From positions 158,735,645-158,799,644 of the forward strand of contig OY720635.1 in NCBI GenBank assembly GCA_963169105.1: a DNA stretch of 64,000 nucleotides. The letters run 5' to 3'. The notes under the pieces were generated by a model, which was given only the letters and a program-made list of their open reading frames with translations, was not told the DNA's origin and searched no databases. Below, piece after piece: positions 40,399-46,481 of this stretch. How positions within the stretch are numbered: the stretch's first letter is position 1; the number at the start of each line of letters is the position of its first letter. The DNA is from Ceriagrion tenellum. Its lineage: Eukaryota; Arthropoda; Insecta; Odonata; Coenagrionidae. The translations under genes were made by a program, and so were the position numbers.

Positions 40399-41617
40399 CG
40401 CAATCTTTTCACAGTGGAGGCTCGGATCCAAGTGTTGAAATCATCACCGTACCCTTTCCATTTAACCAAATATTCCAGGTTATTGCCCTTTCTCCTACGG
40501 CTTAAAATATTCTCAATTTGAAATTCTGTATTTCTACTAACGGATGTCTCGGAGAGTTCCTCGCCGTAAAACGATCCCTGTATAAGTTCACCGTTTAGAT
40601 CCTCTCGTCGGTAGGTGGGAATTGGCTTTCTATCAATTTTCCAAACTTTAACATTTCAGTGGAAAAATTTTGCTTGTATCCCTTGGCGAATGGTAGTCTC
40701 TCCTTCGATATGCGAACAAAATCACCAATGGAGAATTTAGGCCGTTTTCGTTTACTTGGTGTAAAACGACGTGCAATCTGGAACGCGTTCTTTTCGCTAA
40801 CATCAGCCGGAGGCACGCCCGTGGTAGAATGCACGCGATCGTTATATCCTTTCATTAGTTTCGGAAGCACGCTTACATAATTCAAGGTGTTGAATTTAGT
40901 GAAATATTTATACATGCGTCCCTTGAGCGTGCGATTAAAGTGTTCCACCACGGCTGCCTTTACATCGGGATTGTTCGTAGTGTAAAAGTTTATCCCATGA
41001 TTGGTGAGGAAGCGTTTAAACTTTACGTTTGCGAATTCAGTCCCCTTATCGTTCTGAACTTTCATAGGTTTTCTATCGGTTAATAGTGTGCGAAATGCGT
41101 CGATCACGCCCTCGGCAGTCTTATTTTTTAGAGGGACAGCCCATGCATATTTGGAAAACACATAAATCACAGTGAGAAGATAAGCATAACCATGATTGTA
41201 TGTTTTCAACTTTCGCATATCGTTAAGGCCACACTGCCACTTGTCCTCTATATACGCAGGAGTGTGTCTATTCGTGGGGAATTTCTTCCGCGTAGGCTTA
41301 TGCAGCGTGCAAGTATTCTGATTTTCTAACCATTTTCTCACACGTTTCTTGCTAACCTTCTTTCCGACACCTTCCCAAAGTCTATCGATGGTAGAAAAGC
41401 TGTAGGGGTTAAGTGGATCATAATGCACTGAACTCAGCTTGGCGTCTTCCAACGCATGTGTGGAGTTGGTTTTACTTTTCGCAGGCGCTCTTTGAGAGGT
41501 GGTGTGTGTGCGTCGTATCCTATTTGCTCTTCCTCCTCGCTCGCCTTTATTTCTTCCGCGAAATCGTCCAGAACTTTCTCCCTGTTTCCCGCTCGTCTTT
41601 TTAGAGCTTTCGTCCAT
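40395..41617 (-). pseudogene. Maverick integrase with chromodomain, inactive copy
   Basis: Retroviral-type integrase from the left element. The core is 340 residues (41617-40595). The first catalytic Asp of the DDE triad is Gly (WQCGLNDM; the other copy has WQCDLNDM), while the second Asp (QNDKGTEF) and Glu (VVEHFNRT) remain. A frameshift near 40,650 moves the C-terminal chromodomain (NLEYLVKWKGYGDDFNTW, 40,480-40,400) to another frame. The start overlaps the preceding gene in the -1 frame. The integrase inserts element DNA into the host genome; this copy cannot be catalytic. Confidence 0.85.
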
Positions 41618-41911
41618 GACTTATCAATCTTACGACTTTTCTTCAAAAGCTATCGACCCTCCGTATTATTCCTTTTCTTATTATTTTCGCTATTCTCGTC
41701 CGCGAAAGAAAAGGGAATGGGATCATTCATGCTGTTAACAGCTCCTAAATACGAATCCAAAAATTTGACGGTAAAGATGCCATTTTTTAGAATCATCCAT
41801 TTTAGTTTTAAGCACATTTTGCATTTGCTCATCTAATTTTGAAGCATCCCGCATCAATCGTTCCCTCTTCAACGTCTCCGGATCGATGAGCAGCATCCGT
41901 TTGAGACTCAT
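41434..41911 (-). pseudogene. Maverick 'LLIDP' protein, broken copy
   Basis: Homologue of the gene at 53,105: MSLKRMLLIDPETLKRE, LDEQMQNVLKT, KKWHLYRQ, then a frameshift, and later the acidic/Pro end (EEEEQIGYDAHTPPLKERLR). The N-terminal repeat occurs once here, twice in the right element. Function unknown; the family accompanies Polinton genes between the small basic protein and the integrase. Confidence 0.65.
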
Positions 41912-42030
41912 CCTATCAGGTTACCCACTAAACTGCTCAAAAGACATCCCAAGAGTGCTGGTAGAAAACCTCCCTTTTGCTTCAGTATTTGACGTTTTTT
42001 CTTTATTGATAGTAGATAGGTAAATGAGGT
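41912..42030 (-). pseudogene. Small basic virion-type protein, C-terminal remnant
   Basis: The - strand reads KKKRQILKQKGGFLPALLG and CLLSSLVGNLIG up to the ATG of the next gene. It matches the end of the right element's small basic protein (RAVLNQRGGFLSSLL). It is cut off at the element boundary at 42,038. Confidence 0.65.
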
Positions 42031-42037
42031 TTCCAAG

Positions 42038-42086
42038 ACAGTTGCCACCAGAGTCCGCCACTGTATGTGTCGCCGCCATCTTGGAT
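42038..42086 (+). repeat. Left terminal inverted repeat of the Maverick element
   Basis: GACAGTTGCCACCAGAGTCC and the next bases are the exact complement of the sequence ending at 61,469 for 28 bp, and about 46 bp match with 3 mismatches. It contains CCGCCATCTTGG, a YY1/Pho-type site. Together the ends define a 19.4-kb element. Confidence 0.75.
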
Positions 42087-42260
42087 TTAGACGAAAGACG
42101 AACGAAATAGTGTTGGCGGTCGATTCGAATGATGTTGTGGCGTGGTGCCGAGGGGTGTCCGCGGCTCCCCTCCCCCACCCCTCTCCCGCCCCTCAAGTGC
42201 CCCTACGCCGCCGCCGCCCCTGCCCCCGCCCCAGCCCCTGCCCCTGTGGATATTTTAGGC

Positions 42261-42276
42261 AGCCTTTAAAAAGGCT
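42261..42276 (-). terminator. Histone-type 3' stem-loop downstream of gene D
   Basis: On the - strand AGCCTTTTTAAAGGCT: 6-bp stem AGCCTT/AAGGCT, loop TTTA, 132 nt after the gene D stop. It fits the histone 3' stem-loop pattern GGYYYUUHUNARRRCC except for A-U at the first pair. The U-rich loop lies on the sense strand only. Confidence 0.5.
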
Positions 42277-42309
42277 GTATATATCGGTTAAGCTTTATGT
42301 ATCGATTTA

Positions 42310-42415
42310 TTTTCGGTATCGTTTTATTGGTATTGGCTATTGATCAGTTATTAGTATCGATTATTGGTATTGGTTATTGATCAGTTATTAGTATTGGTTA
42401 TTGATGTTTATTCAG
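42310..42415. repeat. Tandem ATTGGTATTGG...GATCAGTTATTAGT repeats
   Basis: About three units of about 37 bp (TATTGGTTATTGATCAGTTA and neighbours) sit between the gene D stop and the stem-loop. In the D transcript they would lie in the 3' UTR. Confidence 0.6.
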
Positions 42416-42746
42416 GAGGCATACACTCCCGACAAAGTAAGGTTGTTTCCCATTTTTTCATTTGTATTCGACGACATTTCTCGCCAGCCAACGTTTCAAA
42501 ATTCTCGCTAAAATCTGGATTGTAATATAACGAAGAATACTGTATTAATTCGCTCGGTTTATCAGCGAGACGTATAATGTCTGTGTAAACGTCTTTGACG
42601 AATGCGTGAAGCATACAGCATTTCTTTGTATTGTTGAGTATTTCTAACATTCGGTGTCTTAAGAAGTGCTCGCTAATTCGAGACTTTCGCTTTGGTCCCT
42701 CAATTTCTCTGTTGCGGACGAATGACAAGACACCCGTCGGGTTCAT
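42408..42746 (-). CDS. Accessory gene D, unknown protein (112 aa)
   Basis: An intact 112-residue frame starting MNPTGVLSFVRNREIEG and ending CRECMPPE. It has eight or more Arg/Lys in the first 35 residues, several Cys (KKCCMLHAF; GEKCRRIQ; LCRECM) and a C-terminal CxxC, so metal binding is possible but unproven. AATAAA overlaps the stop codon (GAATAAAC), and a histone-type hairpin follows. It is transcribed divergently from gene A1; about 185 bases separate the start codons. I recognise no family. Confidence 0.6.
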   Translation of the reverse strand: MNPTGVLSFVRNREIEGPKRKSRISEHFLRHRMLEILNNTKKCCMLHAFVKDVYTDIIRLADKPSELIQYSSLYYNPDFSENFETLAGEKCRRIQMKKWETTLLCRECMPPE

Positions 42747-42930
42747 GGTGCGAGAGTGGAATGACGACTTTCCTTTCCTAAACTTTCCCCTTATTTCCCC
42801 TTATTTCCTCTTGCTGGAATGAGGCTTATGTTCCCGCATGTGTATTTGAGGCAATGACGCAATCAACTCTCCCTCCACCCCCTTAGCTCCTTTCTCTCGC
42901 GTGAAAAGCAATCCCACTGGTTACTCTGCA

Positions 42931-43468
42931 ATGGATCTCGACGGCATCGAGTTGTCACATTATTCGAGTTGTACTGTGGGGCATTATTATCTGCTCCGTT
43001 TAAAATCTTTGTGTGCAATAGCAGTTAATGTTCAGATACGTAAAGCACATGAAAAGAGAATGAGAACGAATGCTTGGCTAAAGACATATAAAGACATTTT
43101 TGAAGAGTTGGAGTGCCGAGAACTCTAACTAAATATTTAAGGGATTACCGACTAAGCGCTATTTATTTCGCAAGTCCAGACAGTCGACCACCACAGTTGA
43201 TAGTAAAATACGGGAACGCACCGTTCTCGATTTGTAATAGAGTGACCGAAATATGGAGCTGTTCAATGTCTCTATCGATGGACAACTATACACAAACATC
43301 CGATGAACAGCCGATACATACTGGTTGAAAAAGGATCCCAATCGATGTGTCTGGCCTTTCCGATGCACTGAAGAAGAATACCTGTTTATGGTGTGGGAAA
43401 TGAAGAAAGCCGTTCCACCGCGTGTCAGGGAAGAGATCAGTTGTAGCGAGAAACAGACACAAACCTAA
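42931..43468 (+). pseudogene. Accessory gene A1, SOCS-box protein, frameshifted copy
   Basis: First of three family A copies. It starts MDLDGIELSHYSSCTVGHYY, has the BC box LKSLCAIAV, then a frameshift near 43,110 just before the Cul5 box (PRTLTKYLRDYR) and another near 43,320 before the conserved EEEYLFMVWEMKKAVPP end. The same two motifs are intact in A2. AATAAA and a histone-type hairpin follow. Not expressed as a full protein in its present state. Confidence 0.75.
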
Positions 43469-43548
43469 AGTCGATATTAAACAATGAAATAAAAGCTCAA
43501 GTAATAACCAAACCGAAAACCGAAACATTAACCTTAACCGAAACTTAC

Positions 43549-43564
43549 AGCCTTTTTTAAGGCT
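43549..43564 (+). terminator. Histone-type 3' stem-loop after gene A1
   Basis: AGCCTTTTTTAAGGCT: 6-bp stem, TTTT loop, 81 nt after the A1 stop. A purine tract GAAAGAGAGAGATGGAGAG starts 24 nt after it, where a histone downstream element would lie. Confidence 0.55.
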
Positions 43565-43786
43565 CCCTATTTCATCCAGATATACGCGAAAGAGAGAGAT
43601 GGAGAGTCATTCGCGAAAGGAGTTTTGAAAAAAATAAATATCTCTCCAACATGCACGCGGTTGCCTTCGTATCGGCTGGCTTTATCACCCGCCAACTCTC
43701 CCTCCACCCCCTTAGTTCCTTTCTCTCCCTCCACCCCCTTAGTTTCTTTCTCTCGCGTGAAAAGCAATCCCACTGGTTACTATGCA

Positions 43787-44323
43787 ATGGATATCCACAG
43801 CAGCGACTTGTTATATCAAGCGAGTTGTACTGTGACGCATTATAATCCTCTCAGTTTAAAATCTCTGTGTGCAATAGCAGTTAATCTTCAATTACGTAAA
43901 GCCACCGCAGAAAGATTGAAAACTAAAGTTTGGCTAGGGATGTGGAACGACGTTTTTGAAGAGTTGGAGCTGCCGAGAACTTTAGCAAAGTATTTAAAGG
44001 ATTACCAAATGAGCGCTTTTTATTTCTCAAGTCGAGACTGTCGACCACCACAGTTGGTAGTGAAATACGGGGATTCACCGTACTCGATTTGTCAGAGAAG
44101 GACCGAAATATGGAGCTGTTCAATTTCTCTATCGTGTGATAACTATACGCAAACACCCGATGATAGAGACGAATGGGATCTTAGACGATTTTTATTGCCT
44201 TTCGGTTGCACTGAAGAAGAATATCTGTTTCTGGTGTGGGATATGAAGAAAGCCGTTCCACCGCGTGTCAGGGAAGAGATCAGTTGTAACGAGAAACAGA
44301 CGCAAACCTATAGTCGATATTAA
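43787..44323 (+). CDS. Accessory gene A2, SOCS-box protein (178 aa)
   Basis: Intact. I chose ATG 43787 (MDIHSSDLLYQ) because A1 starts at the same place; the frame is open further upstream. Residues 23-32 (SLKSLCAIAV) fit the BC box that binds Elongin C (T/S-L-x3-C-x3-hydrophobic), and residues 57-73 (FEELELPRTLAKYLKDY) fit the Cul5 box (LPxP-like turn, then L..YL). Together they form an N-terminal SOCS box with ASB-like spacing. The remaining 100 residues (YFSSRDCRPPQLVVKYGDSP, SISLSCDNYTQT, TEEEYLFLVWDMKKAVPP) match nothing I know and would be the substrate-binding part. The predicted role is adaptor of a Cullin-5 ubiquitin ligase. The motifs are seen; the role is inference. Confidence 0.75.
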   Translation: MDIHSSDLLYQASCTVTHYNPLSLKSLCAIAVNLQLRKATAERLKTKVWLGMWNDVFEELELPRTLAKYLKDYQMSAFYFSSRDCRPPQLVVKYGDSPYSICQRRTEIWSCSISLSCDNYTQTPDDRDEWDLRRFLLPFGCTEEEYLFLVWDMKKAVPPRVREEISCNEKQTQTYSRY

Positions 44324-44392
44324 ACAATGAAATAAAAAGTTTAAGTAATAACCAAACCGAAAACCTAAACATTAACTTTAACCGAAACTTAC

Positions 44393-44408
44393 AGCCTTTT
44401 TTAAGGCT
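44393..44408 (+). terminator. Histone-type 3' stem-loop after gene A2
   Basis: Identical AGCCTTTTTTAAGGCT, 70 nt after the A2 stop, followed by GCGAAAGAGAGAGAGAG. Confidence 0.55.
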
Positions 44409-44714
44409 CCTATCTCATCCAGATATACGCGAAAGAGAGAGAGAGTTATGGTGTGTCATTCGCGACATGCATGCAGTTGCCTTCGTAAATCAAGCGAGTT
44501 GTACTGTGATGACATCAACGTCGGAAAAAATTAAAATTCTCTCCACGTGCACGCGATCTATTTAACATGCACGCGATCGGCACTGCCCGGCTGGCTTTTT
44601 TTATCGACCACATACCCGCCTCTCGAAGCGGCCTCTCTCTCGCCACCATATGGAGGTCCAGCTCTCAGTGCGGAGTAAATTACGATATACAGAGAGAACG
44701 AAAATTTCGCTGCG

Positions 44715-45131
44715 ATGGCCCCTTTGGAACACTTTCCTCTCCTGGACGTTGGAGCTCTTCTCCGAGAAGATGAGAATGAGGATATGGACACCGAAGAAGA
44801 AGAGAGTGACAGTGAGGAAAGTGAGAGTGACAGTGAGGAAAGTGATAATGATGACAGTGAATACTTCGTGTGCATGTATTTACAAGTTCCTGTTGTTATG
44901 CCCGCAATAACGAACGAAGTCATGACGTATACGTTGCAATTATTGATTAATATGGACAGAAGGTGGGAGCATTATGAAGTATTTGGAGGAGAAAGAAATT
45001 GGACAATTCATTGGAGAGCTGAGAATTTTAATGAAGCCGAGGCGATGCTATACATGACACCTATGATTTTCGGATACGGTCATGCTTGCATAACTAAAAA
45101 TGGGGATTTAACCCGCTCCATTGTGTGTTAA
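44715..45131 (+). CDS. Accessory gene B1, acidic protein (138 aa)
   Basis: ATG MAPLEHFPLLDVGALL, then a strongly acidic Ser-rich stretch (residues 19-47, EEEESDSEESESDSEESDND), then a compact domain (EYFVCMYLQVPVV, TYTLQLLINMDRRWEHYEVF, RNWTIHWRAENFNEAEAMLY). The copy at 62,585 is about 93% identical with one extra Glu. The SDSEE run resembles casein-kinase-2 target tracts of viral and nuclear proteins; no family is recognised. Intronless, with a histone-type hairpin after the stop. Both copies remain open, which supports a real gene. Confidence 0.7.
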   Translation: MAPLEHFPLLDVGALLREDENEDMDTEEEESDSEESESDSEESDNDDSEYFVCMYLQVPVVMPAITNEVMTYTLQLLINMDRRWEHYEVFGGERNWTIHWRAENFNEAEAMLYMTPMIFGYGHACITKNGDLTRSIVC

Positions 45132-45213
45132 TAAATTTAAAATTACTAAAACCAAAAAATAACAATCAAAATAACAACCTATACTGTCAACCGCAAAACC
45201 AACCAAGCCGCAC

Positions 45214-45229
45214 GGTCTTTTTAAAGGTC
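45214..45229 (+). terminator. Histone-type 3' stem-loop after gene B1
   Basis: GGTCTTTTTAAAGGTC, 83 nt after the stop: stem with two G-T wobbles, loop TTTA. GGAAAGAGAGACAG lies 29 nt downstream. The B2 copy fits the histone consensus exactly. Confidence 0.55.
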
Positions 45230-45509
45230 AAATAAGAGAAATCCATTAAGAAATTGTGGAAAGAGAGACAGTTTAAATAAGTTTTTGAAAATAATAAACC
45301 AAAGCAAAGAACGTGCACTCTGGCAGTTTCGTTCGCTCCTTATCGCTGTCGTTTCCTGTGACCACACACCCCACTTCTGTGTTTCTCTGAACGGGCGCGT
45401 GTTGAGTGGGCGTTGCCAGGGTAACACCCACCCCAATTGCGCAAATTCTGAGTGTCGTGCGTTGGATAGGCGTTGCCATCCCATCATTTGATTTCCAGAC
45501 GCCGGAGAC

Positions 45510-45593
45510 GTAAGTACTGTTTCATCTGAGTCTCTCCATTACCCTCGTATTAAACCATTATTTTGTTGATTTGATACGCTCTTTCTTTTTCAG
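45510..45593 (+). other. 5' UTR intron of gene C1
   Basis: GAGAC|GTAAGT donor at 45510 and TCTTTCTTTTTCAG acceptor directly before the ATG at 45594. Fully conserved in position in the second copy, where the donor is GC. Confidence 0.75.
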
Positions 45594-45908
45594 ATGGACG
45601 CACTAGCAGTTAGGCTTGAGCTGGTAAACGCGGCGTCCCCGCCCTTTGTTAAAAAGGAAGACTTAGTACCTGGTTACAGGTACCAAGTGTTAGAACTTGA
45701 AAGGGTTGACAATGACCGATACGGTCCCGTGCTCCTAGCACTAATTAGGAGCACGGAGGCCGTAATGGGTAAGATATTTTTACCAAGGAGGTTCCTCGAC
45801 ATATTTAAAAATGCCGAGGACCTCCTAACGTACAATTCGGCCCCGACCAATCAACTTTGGGGCCTGACTTGGGACGGGAAGCGATTGGAGATGACGCCGT
45901 CCCATTAA
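45594..45908 (+). CDS. Accessory gene C1 (104 aa), possible OB-fold-like protein
   Basis: Starts MDALAVRLELVNAASPPFVK at the first base of its exon. Core: PGYRYQVLELERVDNDRYGP, VLLALIRSTEAVMGKIFLPR, RFLDIFKNAEDLL. This resembles a family of small proteins common in insect and cnidarian mobile DNA (pattern Y.V......T.YG..V...L.....V.LP.R), which I suspect to be an OB-fold nucleic-acid binder; that is inference. The second copy differs at about 10 residues but at about 36 further codons synonymously, so the protein was under purifying selection. Unlike A, B and D it is spliced (introns on both sides) and lacks a histone-type hairpin. The exon is packed with conserved hairpins. Confidence 0.8.
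   Translation: MDALAVRLELVNAASPPFVKKEDLVPGYRYQVLELERVDNDRYGPVLLALIRSTEAVMGKIFLPRRFLDIFKNAEDLLTYNSAPTNQLWGLTWDGKRLEMTPSH
45643..45904 (+). other. Array of six hairpins inside the gene C1 coding exon
   Basis: H0 CCTTT/AAAGG (45643-45657); H1 GTACCTG/CAGGTAC, loop 4 (45666-45683); H2 CCGTGCTCCTA/TAGGAGCACGG, loop 8 (45727-45756); H3 AGGAGGTTCCTCG/CGAGGACCTCCT with one bulged T (45786-45826); H4 GGCCCC/GGGGCC, loop 14 (45839-45864); H5 TGGGACGG/CCGTCCCA, loop 19 (45870-45904). All six recur in copy C2 although the exon is strongly diverged at synonymous sites. Confidence 0.8.
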
Positions 45909-45914
45909 TTAAAG

Positions 45915-46006
45915 GTAATTATTAATTTCTATAGTTTCTTTTTTTGTTTAATTTAACATGTCGGAACTCGAATATTCATTTATATTCTTTCTTTTTCTTC
46001 TTTCAG
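45915..46006 (+). other. 3' UTR intron of gene C1
   Basis: AAAG|GTAATT just after the stop and TTCTTTCAG at 46006. The same pair of sites occurs in copy C2 (63819-63905). Confidence 0.65.
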
Positions 46007-46275
46007 GGGTACAAAAATATATTTTAAAAAAACAAAATATATGGAAAAGTAAAGAAATAAAATTTAAAAAAAGTGTATAGTGGAAATAAGTGTTTTCTTT
46101 GTGTTTTAACCTCAAAAAATCCCGTTCCTGATCAACTGGTGTTTGCAGCCCTGATGGAAAGCAGCATTAAAGGTTAGTCTTAAATTAAGAAAGTGTTTGT
46201 GTCTTAGGAGTGTAGGGAAAAGTAGGGTTTAGTAAAGTGTGTCTTGAGAGTGAAGTAGAAATGGCTAGTCATCAA

Positions 46276-46430
46276 AATTGGGCGGCGGGAAAGATGGGTA
46301 CCGTTAGTATTTGGTGGGAAAGATGTGTGTGTCATATTGGGCGGGAAAGATGGGGTCGATAGTATTTGGCGGAAAAGATGTGTGTGTAAGTGTGTCATAA
46401 GCATTTGGCGGGAAAGAGATTCAATATAAG
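46276..46430 (+). promoter_or_regulatory. E2F-site array and TATA box upstream of the DNA polymerase
   Basis: Five copies of ATTTGGCGGGAAAGA or close variants end at 46294, 46323, 46350, 46378 and 46417 (spacing 29, 27, 28, 39). TTTGGCGGGAAA is the classical E2F/DP binding sequence. A TATA box (AATATAAG, about 46423-46430) follows the last, 52 bases before the polymerase ATG. The layout predicts S-phase expression of the polymerase. Confidence 0.75.
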
Positions 46431-46481
46431 TTAGGGATTATTTCCTTTCACGGCACAGTTTCCCTTGAGCGTTCGTGAAAC

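Noticed and set aside
41456..41836. 126-codon + strand frame
   Set aside because: Antisense to the left LLIDP and integrase genes, which have clear homologues.
42032..42037. 6-bp target duplication for the Maverick
   Set aside because: Left flank TTCCAA and right flank CTCGTA do not match.
42140..42250. GC-rich tract as a CpG-island promoter
   Set aside because: A C/CT-rich stretch occurs at the same distance inside the other terminal repeat, so it is better read as part of the element end.
43625..43786. Upstream extension of gene A2 by 54 codons
   Set aside because: Codons are a CT-rich repeat (TPLVPFSPSTPLVSFS), and A1 has its conserved start at the position of ATG 43787.
45400..45480. 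RFX X-box-like GTTGCCAGGGTAAC upstream of gene C
   Set aside because: Present in C1 but altered in C2 (GTCGCCAGGCTAAC); too weak to call a site.
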